In this document: piece by piece, positions 17,407 through 28,500 of the stretch
Layout of the letters: each line of letters starts with the position of its first letter
Numbering within the stretch: the first letter of the stretch is position 1
Origin: Pseudomonas sp. MYb118
GTDB lineage: Bacteria > Pseudomonadota > Gammaproteobacteria > Pseudomonadales > Pseudomonadaceae
Length of the DNA stretch: 64,000 nucleotides
Reading direction: 5' to 3'
NCBI RefSeq assembly: GCF_040947875.1
Contig: NZ_JBFRXN010000002.1
Location: 2,170,001-2,234,000, forward strand
Notes under the pieces: model-generated
Database searches by the model: none
What the model was told of the DNA's origin: nothing
The model's input: only the letters and a program-made list of their open reading frames with translations
Program-made: the position numbers and the translations under genes

Positions 17407-19086
17407 TTAAACATCCAAGGCCTCCAGCAATATCCGCCCACTGGAACACGTCGCCGTCTCATTGCGATAAGCGAAATACACCTTGCCGCGAGCCGGGTCG
17501 TAACGCAGGTGCAACTGAATTTCATCCCCCGGACGCACCAGTTGCTGGAATTTCAGCACTTCCATGCCGGCGAATTTCGGCGGCAGGTCCATCAACTGCT
17601 GGCCCAGTTGCAGCGCCCATTCCACCTGCACCACGCCGGGCAAGACCGGGGCCTGGGGGAAATGGCCGCTGAAATAGGCCAGGTCCGGCGGCACCGCCAG
17701 CTGCAGGCTCCACTCGCCTTCGGTTTCGCTCTGCTCGAGAACTTCCGGTGCCTTGGGACGCGGCGCCATCAGCAGCGCTTCCACGTCAGCCTGGGGCAGC
17801 TTGCCCTGAGTGTTCAACGGCAACTGCCGCAGCAGGCGCCAGCGGCGCGGCAGGGCAAGGGCTTCGCAATGCTGGCTCAGGTGCTGGCGCAGCGCCTGGG
17901 TAAGCGCGCGCCGCCCCAGGTTGCGCAGGGCATGCAAACCCGTTTCGCTGAGGACCAGCAGCGCACCCAGCGAAGCACGATTTTCCTGGACCACGCCCAG
18001 ACGCGCCTCGGCGACCCATTCATGGTCCATGAGTGCCTGTTCCAGCATCGGCAGGGAAATGCGTTTTTCTTCCAGTTTGACGATCCGGTCCAGGCGACCC
18101 AGCAGTTCGAAACGACCATCGGCGGCGATTCGCGCCGCATCGGCGGTGTGCTCGATGTGACCGGATGGCAGGTACGGCGAGGCGATCAGCAGCGCGCCGT
18201 CACTGTCCTGGCTCAATTCGACACCGGCAAAGGCTTGCCACAGCGCATCGCCCTGGCGCCAGGCGATACCGCCGGTTTCCGAGCTGCCGAGGATTTCCGT
18301 CGGCCATTGTTGCAGGCGTTGCTGCAGGCTCTGCGCTGCCTCGGCGGGCAAGGCGCCGCCCGAGGAAAACACCCGGCGTACCGCGCTCAAGGCTGGCCAG
18401 TCGAGGTTGTCGCCCATGCGCTTGAGCAATGCCGGGCTGGCGACCCAGGCAAATGCCGGATGCTCGCGGCTGGCACGCTGCAAGTCTTCGGGGAAGGCCA
18501 GTTGTTTGCGCACGAATGGCCGGCCGGCGCACAACGGCCACAACACACGGAACAGCAGGCCGTAAATATGTTGGGTGGCGACGCTGCCAATTACCCAGGC
18601 ATCCGCCAGGTCAGCGCCCCACAGTTGCTCCAGGGCCTCGACTTCGTTGGCCAGCTGGCGCAGGGTCTTGTCGATGCGCTTGGGCTCACCGCTGGAGCCG
18701 GAGGTGCACAGGCTCAACGTGCAGTGATCGAGGTCGAGGGCAGCGGGAGTCGCTGGCGCCTGGCGATAATCGTCCAGGTGCGCATCATCGACCTGGTCGG
18801 TCAGCCACAGATCGACGTCGTTCGCCCAGCGCTGGCGGGTCTGCGGCTGCAGGTCGGCCGGCAGCAGCACGCTGACCCCGGCACGCCACGCGCCAAGCAG
18901 GGCAATGGCCAGGTCGGCGGCGTCTTCCAGGTGCACGGCGATGCGCCGCACGCCCTGGGCCTGCAACGCGGCAGCCAGGCCCAGGGCCTGTTCGCACAGT
19001 TGCGCGTGATCCAGCGACGGCGCGGCCGTCACGGTGCGTTGTGGTTGTGCCTTGAGCAACAGCTGCTCAAGTTTTATCCAATTCAT
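17407..19086 (-). CDS. Acyl-AMP ligase fused to a 3-hydroxyacyl-ACP dehydratase (ApeH-ApeI type)
   Basis: This 559-residue protein has two domains. Residues 1-~435 are an ANL-family adenylating enzyme with '[15 protein letters not shown]' (phosphate loop, 125-139) and '[14 protein letters not shown]'. It should activate the aryl acid and load it onto an acyl carrier protein. Residues ~455-559 form a hot-dog dehydratase with '[20 protein letters not shown]', His 475 being the likely catalytic residue. In the E. coli-type cluster these are two genes (apeH, apeI). The ATG at 19086 is fixed by an ATGA overlap with the upstream membrane protein. The upstream extension of the frame is ignored. Confidence 0.88.
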   Translation of the reverse strand: MNWIKLEQLLLKAQPQRTVTAAPSLDHAQLCEQALGLAAALQAQGVRRIAVHLEDAADLAIALLGAWRAGVSVLLPADLQPQTRQRWANDVDLWLTDQVDDAHLDDYRQAPATPAALDLDHCTLSLCTSGSSGEPKRIDKTLRQLANEVEALEQLWGADLADAWVIGSVATQHIYGLLFRVLWPLCAGRPFVRKQLAFPEDLQRASREHPAFAWVASPALLKRMGDNLDWPALSAVRRVFSSGGALPAEAAQSLQQRLQQWPTEILGSSETGGIAWRQGDALWQAFAGVELSQDSDGALLIASPYLPSGHIEHTADAARIAADGRFELLGRLDRIVKLEEKRISLPMLEQALMDHEWVAEARLGVVQENRASLGALLVLSETGLHALRNLGRRALTQALRQHLSQHCEALALPRRWRLLRQLPLNTQGKLPQADVEALLMAPRPKAPEVLEQSETEGEWSLQLAVPPDLAYFSGHFPQAPVLPGVVQVEWALQLGQQLMDLPPKFAGMEVLKFQQLVRPGDEIQLHLRYDPARGKVYFAYRNETATCSSGRILLEALDV

Positions 19087-19628
19087 GGGCGGCCTCGTAC
19101 CCGTTGTCGTATGAGCCATTCAATGGCAAACATCAGGCCGATCAACCCGTAGGAAATCAGGCCGGTGTACAACATCCACCAACTCAACGGCGCCCAGACG
19201 GTCAGGGCGGCCGCGCATAATCCGTTGCAGAAGAAAAACACGCACCAGGCGATGGTGACCTGCCGGGTGTAGCGAACGCCCTTGGCCGGCAAGTCGGGCT
19301 CACGCAACCGCGCCACGCGCTCGATCATCGGTGGGCCGTATTTCAGGCTCAACCCGAACAGCACCAGCATGAAGCCGCTGATCAGCACCGGGTACCAGCG
19401 CAGCATGGCAGGGCTGTCGAACAGCGCCAGCAGCAGGCAGAACACGATGGCGACGCTGGCCATCCACAGGCTGCCGGGCTTGCGTACCCCGGTCAGCGCC
19501 CGCGCCAGCCACAGGCTGCCCAGCAACAGGCCGAACTGCCAGGGCGCGAAATGCTCCATGCCGAAATACACCGCGAAGGGGTACAGCAGGCCCGCCAGCA
19601 GCAGGCCGAGGCCGATCAGTCGCCTCAT
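19083..19628 (-). CDS. COG4648-type membrane protein of the ape operon (ApeG-like)
   Basis: The 181-residue product has about five membrane helices (for example 'LIGLGLLLAGLLYPFAVYFG' and 'WMASVAIVFCLLLALF') and a conserved basic loop 'REPDLPAKGVRYTRQVTIAWC'. That loop is typical of the COG4648 family found in aryl polyene and related clusters. Its function is not established. It overlaps the ACP gene and the ligase gene by ATGA on either side, so it is part of the core translation-coupled block. Confidence 0.8.
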   Translation of the reverse strand: MRRLIGLGLLLAGLLYPFAVYFGMEHFAPWQFGLLLGSLWLARALTGVRKPGSLWMASVAIVFCLLLALFDSPAMLRWYPVLISGFMLVLFGLSLKYGPPMIERVARLREPDLPAKGVRYTRQVTIAWCVFFFCNGLCAAALTVWAPLSWWMLYTGLISYGLIGLMFAIEWLIRQRVRGRP

Positions 19629-19879
19629 GCGGCTGGTTGCACCAGACGGTAGACCGCCTCGACCACATCGTTGACGGTGCGCACCGACTTGAATTCTTCG
19701 GCGGCGATTTTCTTGCCGGTCTGACGCTTGATGTGGTCGATCAGGTCGACGGCGTCGATGCTGTCGATTTCCAGGTCCTGGTACAGGTTGGAATCGAGGC
19801 TCACACGTTCACGGTCCAGCTCGAAGAGTTCGACCAGGGCATCGCGCAGGGTGTTGAAAATGTCTTCACGAGTTTGCAT
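19625..19879 (-). CDS. apeF: Acyl carrier protein 2 of the ape operon (ApeF-type)
   Basis: The 84-residue product is an acyl carrier protein with the phosphopantetheine attachment serine S40 in 'LEIDSIDAVDL'. It differs clearly from the other carrier in the operon (19889-20149), so the two probably serve different steps, for example starter loading and chain extension. It is separated from the first carrier gene by 9 bases and overlaps the next gene by ATGA. Confidence 0.93.
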   Translation of the reverse strand: MQTREDIFNTLRDALVELFELDRERVSLDSNLYQDLEIDSIDAVDLIDHIKRQTGKKIAAEEFKSVRTVNDVVEAVYRLVQPAA

Positions 19880-19888
19880 GTTCCGGTC

Positions 19889-20149
19889 TCAAGCTGCCTG
19901 TTTTGCAGTGACGAACGCCGCAAGGCTTGCCACGTTGCTGAAATGGTTACGGGTGTCCTTGGCGTCGGCGTCGATCTTGATGCCGTACTTTTTCTGGATC
20001 GCCAGGCCCAGCTCCAGGGCGTCGACGGAATCCAGGCCCAGGCCTTCGCCGAACAGTGTCTGATCGTCGCCGATGTCCTGGACACTGATGTCTTCAAGGC
20101 CCAGGGCATCAATGATCAGTTCTTTGATTTCACGGTGTAGATCGCTCAT
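19889..20149 (-). CDS. apeE: Acyl carrier protein 1 of the ape operon (ApeE-type)
   Basis: The 86-residue product is an acyl carrier protein with the attachment serine S41 in 'LGLDSVDALEL'. It has the usual acidic four-helix composition. It begins 20 bases inside the acyltransferase gene. A longer spacing (~9 bases) to the second carrier suggests that one has its own ribosome site. Confidence 0.93.
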   Translation of the reverse strand: MSDLHREIKELIIDALGLEDISVQDIGDDQTLFGEGLGLDSVDALELGLAIQKKYGIKIDADAKDTRNHFSNVASLAAFVTAKQAA

Positions 20150-20939
20150 CTTCGGCGAGCTCCTGAGTAAAGTAGTGATGCAGGTAATCGTTGAGCTTGC
20201 GCGAGGCTTGAGGCGCCGGTCCTTGCGCAGCGAAGGCCTGTGGGTCTATATCGGCGCCCACGCAGAAACTGAAGTGCACGCGCCGTTTGGGAATTCGATA
20301 CCAGGGGTCGGCCTTGGTCAGGGTGGTCGGATTGACCTTGATCACCACCGGGGTGAGGATTTTCGCACCGCGCAGGGCGATCGCTGCGGCACCCCGATGA
20401 AAGGCCGGTGCTTGTCCAGGCTGGGTGCGCGTGCCCTCGGGAAAGATGATCAGGGTCTGGCCACTTTTCAAGGCGTCGGCGGCGGCGTCGAGCATGTCCA
20501 TGCTGCCATCGTTGCTGATGTATTGGGTGCGCCGCAGCGGACCACGGGTGAAGGGGTTTTCCCACAGGCTGCTCTTGACCACGCAGTTGGCATGGCGCAC
20601 CAGGCCGATCAGGAAAACCACGTCGATCAGCGACGGGTGATTGGCGATGATCATCTGTCCCGGGCGACCGAGGTTTTCCGCACCGCGGATGTCGTAGGTC
20701 AGCACGCCGCTGCGCGCCATGATCCGCACGAACAGCCAGAAACAGCGGCTGACGGTCTTGCGTGCGCGCAGCCGATGGGTTTCCGCATTGCCGGGCAGGC
20801 AGGCCAGAAGCGGGAAAATCACCAGGCGCAGGCACAGGCCGGCGATCCCGAACAGGGCAAAGCTTGCGGCAGTCGCCAGCCAACGCCAGTAATAGGCGTC
20901 GCGGTTTTTTTCGCTCACAGGTTGCGTTGCCAGGTCCAT
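20130..20939 (-). CDS. 1-acylglycerol-3-phosphate-type acyltransferase (ApeD-like)
   Basis: The 269-residue product belongs to the PlsC acyltransferase family. It has two N-terminal hydrophobic segments (20-50), the catalytic 'IIANHPSLIDVVFL' (H-x(4)-D) and 'LIIFPEGTRTQPG' (acceptor-binding). A further family block is 'LTPVVIKVNPTTLTK'. The start ATG at 20939 lies 25 bases within the chain-length factor gene. The longer upstream frame is antisense-like noise and was dropped. It probably prepares the lipid that carries the polyene. Confidence 0.88.
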   Translation of the reverse strand: MDLATQPVSEKNRDAYYWRWLATAASFALFGIAGLCLRLVIFPLLACLPGNAETHRLRARKTVSRCFWLFVRIMARSGVLTYDIRGAENLGRPGQMIIANHPSLIDVVFLIGLVRHANCVVKSSLWENPFTRGPLRRTQYISNDGSMDMLDAAADALKSGQTLIIFPEGTRTQPGQAPAFHRGAAAIALRGAKILTPVVIKVNPTTLTKADPWYRIPKRRVHFSFCVGADIDPQAFAAQGPAPQASRKLNDYLHHYFTQELAEDERSTP

Positions 20940-21640
20940 ACGCGATTTTTCCAGGCATGTTGGCAGGTAGTGTGCTGGCCGAGCAGGGCAGGCAAGAGAT
21001 TCAGGGCATGCGGCCAGTGGGCTTTGGACAACGTATCCGGGGTGCTGTTCAGGGACAGCTGCCAGTCGTTGCCGGGTGTCAGCAACAAACCGACCGCGTA
21101 AGGAAACGGGACATCGTCGATCCAGTTGCCATAGGCCTCGGGCGGCTGTTCTTCGGTAATGATCAGCAGCACGGCGGGGGCTCCCTCCGCCAGCAGTGCG
21201 GCAGCCTCCAGCATGCCGTGTTCCAGACCGTCGCCAGCGGCGGCCAGGGCTGTCATTTCGCTGGTCTCGCCACGCATGATCGACCACAGGCCAATGACCG
21301 CGTTATGCACCGAAAGGCTGAACTGGGTGGGCGACAGTGGCTGCTCGGCCGCCAGGTCGCTGAGAATGTCGAAGGTGCGTGGGGTTTCGCCGTGCCGGGA
21401 AATAAAGACCAACGGTAAATCGGACCGACCATCGGCCAATGGCCAGCCGACGCTGAACGCCATTCGGGCGAGGCGGCTGAGCCTGCGCCGTTGCATGGCC
21501 GGCAGAAAGGAAACGTCGGGGGCGGCGTCGCTGCCTTGCGGCGTGATCGGGTGTTGGCTCCAGGCCTGCCAGTCTTCGGCACTTTCGAACCCGGGAGCCC
21601 AGGCGCGCCATTGGGCGATGTTGAAGTTGATCACAGGCAT
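20915..21640 (-). CDS. apeC: Beta-ketoacyl synthase-like chain-length factor (ApeC-type)
   Basis: The 241-residue product is a short ketosynthase-like protein (Ketoacyl-synt_2 family). The segment 'FSLSVHNAVIGLWSIMRGET' stands where active ketosynthases have the catalytic Cys, and no Cys is present there. In the studied aryl polyene system the ApeC-type subunit pairs with ApeO and limits chain length. GGGA lies just upstream of the ATG at 21640. This is the first gene of the 20-gene operon, so the operon promoter should be upstream of 21640. Confidence 0.87.
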   Translation of the reverse strand: MPVINFNIAQWRAWAPGFESAEDWQAWSQHPITPQGSDAAPDVSFLPAMQRRRLSRLARMAFSVGWPLADGRSDLPLVFISRHGETPRTFDILSDLAAEQPLSPTQFSLSVHNAVIGLWSIMRGETSEMTALAAAGDGLEHGMLEAAALLAEGAPAVLLIITEEQPPEAYGNWIDDVPFPYAVGLLLTPGNDWQLSLNSTPDTLSKAHWPHALNLLPALLGQHTTCQHAWKNRVWTWQRNL

Positions 21641-21994
21641 TCATCCCGCCCCTGCGGGCTTTCTTGACGCGGCGAGTCGAAAAACAGCGGTTCACCTGAC
21701 GTGACGCTGCGCGCAGAGTGGCGCGCATTATCCCGGTGCGGCGAGCACGTAGCAAATGCTGGTTACATTTTGCTCAACGAAGTTTACCGTCTGGTGAGTG
21801 CGTTGCTGTGGTACGCCGATTATCCATGTTGCATTGGCTGTTTCTATCAGCCTTGAGAGCGTTTTGCGGGCGAGATTTCGGCTTTTGCGGTGAGGGGGCG
21901 TACCGAACGATGTAGTCCTTCTGCCAGGGAGGTAGCAAAGCGGCGCCGTGGACTACTACACTCGGTCATTCTTTAGATACACGGAGGTTTTGAC
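21641..21994. promoter_or_regulatory. Divergent promoter region between the ape operon and the ParA-like gene
   Basis: This 354-base gap is free of genes and REP units. It must contain the start of the ape operon (minus strand) and of the ParA-like gene (plus strand). I see a good ribosome site (GGAGG) before 21995 but no clear -35/-10 pair or operator. The 21700-21860 part is noticeably richer in AT than the flanking genes. Confidence 0.5.
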
Positions 21995-22765
21995 ATGCGG
22001 CGCGTGGTGTTCAATCAGAAAGGTGGCGTGGGCAAATCCAGCATTGCCTGCAACCTGGCGGCGGTCAGCGCCAGCGAGGGTTATCGCACCCTGCTGGTGG
22101 ATCTCGATGCCCAGGCCAATTCGACTCAATACCTCACCGGCCTCACGGGTGAAGACATCCCCATGGGCATTGCCGACTTCTTCAAGCAGACGCTGTCTTC
22201 GGGGCCTTTTTCGAAGAAAAACCGGGTCGATATCTACGAAACTCCGTTCGATAACCTCCATGTCATCACCGCCACCGCCGAATTGGCCGACTTGCAGCCC
22301 AAGCTTGAGGCCAAGCACAAGATCAACAAGCTGCGTAAATTGCTCGAAGACCTGGACGGGGAATACGACCGAATCTACCTGGATACGCCGCCGGCACTGA
22401 ATTTTTACGCGGTTTCGGCGCTGATTGCCGCTGATCGCGTGCTGATCCCTTTTGATTGCGACAGTTTTTCCCGTCAGGCGCTGTATGGCCTGCTGTCGGA
22501 AATCGAGGAATTGAAAGAGGATCACAACGAGGGGCTGGAAGTCGAAGGGATCGTCGTCAACCAGTTCCAGGCCCGCGCCAGCCTGCCCCAGCAGATGCTC
22601 GACGAGTTGATCGCCGAGGGTTTGCCGGTGTTGCCGGTGTATCTGAATTCGTCGGTGCGTATGCGGGAGTCGCATCAGGCCAGCACGCCGCTGATTCATC
22701 TTGACCCGCGACACAAGCTGACCCAGCAGTTTCTTGAGTTGCACAATCTTCTGGAAAGCGCCTGA
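21995..22765 (+). CDS. Orphan ParA-family ATPase
   Basis: This 256-residue P-loop ATPase carries the deviant Walker A 'QKGGVGKSS' (residues 8-16) with the signature lysine of ParA/MinD proteins. Walker A' is 'LLVDLDAQANSTQYL' and Walker B-like 'IYLDTPPAL'. No parB or DNA-binding partner is adjacent, so it is not the chromosome segregation ParA. From memory it corresponds to PA5028 of P. aeruginosa, where it lies beside the LysR gene found here at 1753. A role in positioning a protein complex is possible but not shown. GGAGG precedes the ATG. Confidence 0.88.
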   Translation: MRRVVFNQKGGVGKSSIACNLAAVSASEGYRTLLVDLDAQANSTQYLTGLTGEDIPMGIADFFKQTLSSGPFSKKNRVDIYETPFDNLHVITATAELADLQPKLEAKHKINKLRKLLEDLDGEYDRIYLDTPPALNFYAVSALIAADRVLIPFDCDSFSRQALYGLLSEIEELKEDHNEGLEVEGIVVNQFQARASLPQQMLDELIAEGLPVLPVYLNSSVRMRESHQASTPLIHLDPRHKLTQQFLELHNLLESA

Positions 22766-22777
22766 ACCCACCGGCCC

Positions 22778-23007
22778 CTGTAGGAGCGAGCTTGCTCGCG
22801 ATGGCGGCCTTCCGGTGTACATATCCATTGCCGCCGGCCGCTTCAGGTTCCGCCCCTGTGGGAGCGGGCTTGCCCGCGATGGCGGCCTTCTGGTGTACAT
22901 ATCCGTTGTTGCTGGCCGCTTCAGGTTTCGCCCCTGTGGGAGCGGGCTTGCTCGCGATGGCGGCCTGACGGGTGTACATATCCATTGCTGCGGTCACGCC
23001 TGCTATT
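22778..23007. repeat. Three direct REP units
   Basis: REP heads begin at 22778 (CTGTAGGAGCGAGC), 22856 and 22934 (CTGTGGGAGCGGGC). Each is followed by GTGTACATATCC, with a period of 78 bases. They lead into the second full composite repeat. No gene is visible. Confidence 0.9.
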
Positions 23008-23257
23008 GGTTCCGCCCTTACGGCGGGTTACTTTGTCGCGCCAAAGTAACCAAAACGCCTGGCCCCTGACGTACGGCCCTTCGCTGACGCTCAGGGTTCC
23101 CTCGCTCCGGTCCTGCTCCGTGGGCCCGCCGCCATCGGCCATCCTTGGCCGAGGGCGGCTAACCCGGCATCCATGCCGGGTTGCCCACTGCGCAGAACCT
23201 CCACTCGGCCTTCCGACGGGGCAATCTGCGTCGCCTGTGGAATCGTGGTTTTGCTTT
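23008..23257 (+). repeat. Full-length composite structured repeat, copy 2
   Basis: It matches copy 1 (2949-3197) almost base for base. In the main hairpin the stem reads GGTTACTTTG/CAAAGTAACC instead of GGTGACTTTG/CAAAGTCACC, a paired G-C to T-A change that keeps the stem. Confidence 0.87.
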
Positions 23258-23290
23258 CTGTAGGAGCGAGCATGCTCGCGATGGTGGATC
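23258..23290 (+). repeat. REP unit upstream of trxC terminus
   Basis: A single REP head with the GAGCATGCTC loop variant closes the second repeat cluster, 43 bases from the trxC stop. Confidence 0.85.
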
Positions 23291-23332
23291 AGGCGCAGCG
23301 GGCTTTCAGGCAGCCCGCGTTATAAAGGCAGT

Positions 23333-23767
23333 CTAAATCCCCTGGCTGCGCAGCCAATTCATCAATTGCGGCAACGGAAACGCTCCGCTCTGGCGCGCCA
23401 CTTCCCGGCCATTTTTGAACAGGATGAGGCTCGGAATCGAGCGGATCCCCAGCTGCGCCGACAGTTGCTGGTTGGCTTCACTGTCCAGCTTGGCCAGCCG
23501 GCACTTGCCCGCCAATTGTGCGGCCGCTTGCTCGAACACTGGGGCAAACGACTTGCAGGGCCCGCACCAGTCCGCCCACACATCCACCAGCAGCGGCAGG
23601 TCGCCCTTGATCTGGCTGGCGTAGTCACCTTGCTTGAGTTCGAAAGGCTTGCTCAGCAGCACTTCGGCCTTGCAGCGACCGCACTTGGGCTGATCGCCCA
23701 GGCGATCGGCGGGAATGCGGTTGAGGCCGTTGCAGTGCGGGCAGGGAATGAGGAGTGGGTCGGTCAT
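23333..23767 (-). CDS. trxC: Thioredoxin 2 (TrxC) with zinc-binding N-terminus
   Basis: The 144-residue product has two CxxC pairs at its N-terminus (C9/C12 and C29/C32), which bind zinc in TrxC. The thioredoxin domain has the active site 'WCGPC' at 67-71 and the cis-proline 'IRSIPSLILF'. It is a cytoplasmic disulfide reductase usually linked to oxidative stress. The length and domain order are typical. It is transcribed towards the repeat cluster, which may act as its 3' border. Confidence 0.95.
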   Translation of the reverse strand: MTDPLLIPCPHCNGLNRIPADRLGDQPKCGRCKAEVLLSKPFELKQGDYASQIKGDLPLLVDVWADWCGPCKSFAPVFEQAAAQLAGKCRLAKLDSEANQQLSAQLGIRSIPSLILFKNGREVARQSGAFPLPQLMNWLRSQGI

Positions 23768-23884
23768 GATCGGGCTCTTTGCTGTGGGCGGTTCATGCCG
23801 GTTATCTGGAGTCTCTGATGAGCATTATCAAGCACTTTTTCGCGTGCTACTTTGATGCCCTAATCGAGAGTTCGGAGTTGTCCC

Positions 23885-24070
23885 ATGGATTTGGATGTGA
23901 TGAAGCAAATGGAGCCGGATGTTCAGGAAGAGTCACTGGCGCGTCCCGAGATCAAAACCCGTTACAGCGTTGCGCAGCTCTTGGAAGGTGCCGAGGAGTT
24001 GGCCGGCCTGAATGCGCAGACCGCTTCTGCCTGTAATGGGAACTCGACGGGGCGCGAGCTCCCTATCTAA
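23885..24070 (+). CDS. Small antitoxin-like protein (C-terminal MazE/AbrB-type tail)
   Basis: This 61-residue frame starts with ATG 5 bases after GGAGTTGT. The segment 'KTRYSVAQLLEGAEELAGLN...TGREL' resembles the C-terminal toxin-binding part of MazE/AbrB-fold antitoxins ('RYSLEELL...VGREL'). The DNA-binding N-terminal half of that family is missing, and there is no toxin gene next to it. It may be a remnant, a free antitoxin tail or an unrelated small protein. It is convergent with selO. Confidence 0.5.
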   Translation: MDLDVMKQMEPDVQEESLARPEIKTRYSVAQLLEGAEELAGLNAQTASACNGNSTGRELPI

Positions 24071-24080
24071 ATTGACCTCC

Positions 24081-25577
<1,497 letters not shown>

Positions 25578-25592
25578 CTAGGGATAGGGGCG

Positions 25593-28500
25593 TTAGTCGA
25601 GCTTGGCCGGTGGTGGCTCTTGCAGCGGTTTGTTGCCTGGCAGCGGCACGATGGTTTTGGCTTCCGGTTCGATCGGCACCATTTTGTATTCCTGGCCGTG
25701 GGTGTTTTTGAGGTAAACCTCCATCTGCCGGAACGAAATGTTGATGTGCTGTTTCTTGAACTCGCGGTTGATGAAGCGGTTGACCTCGTCGAGCACGGGG
25801 TTGCGGTCGCCGAGGTCGCGCACGTGCATGCGCAGCTCGTGGTCGAGGGTGCTTTCGCCGAAGTTGAGGAAGTACACGTGCGGCTCCGGTTCCTTGAGCA
25901 CCCGCGGGTTTTCCCGTGCGGCCTTGAGCAGCAGTTCTTTCACCAGGTCCAGGTCGGAACCGTAGTCGACCCCGAGTTTGAGCGTCACCCGGGTGATGGT
26001 ATCGGTCAGCGACCAGTTGATCAGTTGCCCGGTAATGAACGTCTTGTTCGGGACAATGATGTCCTTGCGGTCGAAGTCGGTGATGGTCGTGGCGCGGATG
26101 CGGATCTTGCTGACCGTGCCCGACAGGTTGCCGATGGTGATGGTGTCACCGATCCGCACCGGGCGCTCGAACAGGATCATGATCCCGGAAATGAAGTTGG
26201 CGAAGATCTCCTGCATGCCGAAGCCCAGGCCCACCGACAGCGCGGCCACCAGCCACTGCAACTTGTCCCAGCTGACGCCGAGGGTCGACAGGGTCGAGAC
26301 GAAACCGACACCGGCGATCACGTAGGACAGCAGCGTGGTGGTCGCGTAGGCACTGCCCTGGGCGAGGTCGAGCTTGGACAGCACGAACACTTCCAGCAGG
26401 CCCGGCAGGTTGCGCGCCAGGGCGAAGGTGATGCCGATGATGATCAGCGCACCCAGCATGTCGCCGATGCTGATCGGCACCATGCTCATGTTGGCGCCGG
26501 TGCCGCTGGTGTATTCGTAGAGGGTGACGTTGTCCAGGTACGAGAACACCGAGATCAGGTCCGACCAGACCCAGTACAGCGCCGCGATGAAGCCGCCCAG
26601 CAGGGCCAGGCGAATCAGGCGCAGGGACTGTTCGTTGACCTTTTCGATGTCCAGGGTCGGCTCTTCGATCACCGCCTCGCCGTCGCCGGCTTCTTTGGCT
26701 GCCTGACGCTTGGCCAGGGCGCGCTGGTAGGCGAGGCGCCGTGCCGCGACGCTGAGCCCGCGCACGAAGGTGGCTTCGATCACCAGCCAGAACATCAGCA
26801 GGTACAGGGTATTGATCAAACGGTCGCTGAGCTTCAGCGCGGTGTAGTAGTAGCCGAAGCACACCGCCACGAACAGCGCGATCGGCAGGGCCGTGAACAT
26901 GACCCCGACCGCCTTGCGGAACAGCGAGGCGTTCTTGTGGGTCGGGCTGCTGATCAGCAGGCGGCTGAGCAGCAGTGCCATCAGCGCGTAGCAGGTCAGC
27001 ACCACCGGCATGCCGAGCACGTCGTCGGCCAGTGCCGCCGGTTGCAGTTCCGCCACCGCGACCACCGCCACCAGGGCCATGACCACCAGGCCGAGCCGGC
27101 GAACCCAGGCTTGCAGGAATTCGACCTGGGGCTTTTCCCAGCGGAAGTGCAGTTCGGCGACGCCACCCGGGGCGAGGATCCGGTAGGCGGTGTAGAACAC
27201 CAGCCAGGCCATGGCCATTTGCAGCAGCGCCGCGCCCATGTTGGCGTTCTGCCCGCGCGCGTCGATTTGCAGCGCCAGGCCACACAGGGCCAGGCCCAGG
27301 GCGACGGGCAGCGCCAGCAGGATATTGATCAGGATCGCCTGGGGCGTGTGCAACTGGCTGTCACGCTTGAAGTGGCCGATGTCCTGGTGGACCTTGTTCA
27401 GGCGTGCGTACAGGCTTTTGCGCCGCCACAGCAGGGCGCCGATCAGCAGCACCAGCGGCAGGAACAGCAGCGGCCGCTGCGTCAGGCCGTCGCTCAACTC
27501 GCTGACGCTGGAGGCTAGCGGCAGGGTGGCGATCTGGCGTTGCAGGCGCTCGGGCACGCCGCGCATCCATTCCGGGTCCAGCGGCTTGTTGCTCGGGATC
27601 CAGAACATTTGCTCGTCGAGTGTCGCGCGCAGGCTTTGCGCGGTGCTCAGCAGTTGTTTCTGGTTGAGTTGCAGGGTGATGGATTCGTTGAGCACCGCGC
27701 TGAGTTCGCGGTTCAGGCGTTCGAGCAGGTCGGCGCGGGTGGTGGCCAGTTCCAGCAGGCTCTTGCGCAATTGCTGGGTGACCTGCTCGGGCGGCTGGGT
27801 CGACAGCAGGTTATCGACATAGGTGGCCGGGTTGCTGAGCAATTCGCGCTGCTGGCTCACTTCGAACTGATACAGGCGAATGTCGGCGATCTGGTCGGCG
27901 AGGTCACGATCGACCTTGAGGCGCGGCAGGCCCTGCTTCTGCTTGTAGAGAATCTTCGACAGCAGCAGGCTGCCCTTGAGTACGTTGATCTGCTCGTCCA
28001 GGGCCGCGTCGCTCTGGGTCACGTTGTCCAGCAACTGCTTGGTTTGCAGGTTCTGCTGGGTGACGACGTTCAGGCGGTCGGTGCTCTTGAGCAGGTAGTC
28101 GGACAGCTTGAGGTTGGCCGCGCTCTCGCTGGCCAGCAGGGCGCTGCCGCCGGACTTCTGCGCTTCGATGGACTGCTGCGTCACGGTTTCCTGGGACTGG
28201 GCCAGGCGCTTCTGGTTGATCAGGGTTTGCAGTTCCTGGATTTCCCGGTCCAGGCGGTCGGATTTTTCCGTGAGCAGGTCATGCTGGCTGTTACCCAGGT
28301 CCTGCAACTGACTGTTGCCGGCCAGTTCCTGGCGGCGCAGCGGGATCAAGGCATTGAGGGCCGCCAACTCGGCGTTGAGCAAGTCGCGCTGCTCGCCGCT
28401 CAAGGTCTTGCCGGCATCTTTACCGGCCTTGAGGATGTTGTTGATCTGCTGGATGCGCGTCTGGCTGCTGGAAATTTCCGCCTGGGCGCGCTCGGGACGG

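Noticed and set aside
21741..21775. A possible sigma-54 promoter before the ape operon or parA gene
   Set aside because: A GG...GC pair in GGTTACATTTTGC has only 9 bases between, not the required 10, and no other -24 or -12 match is present.
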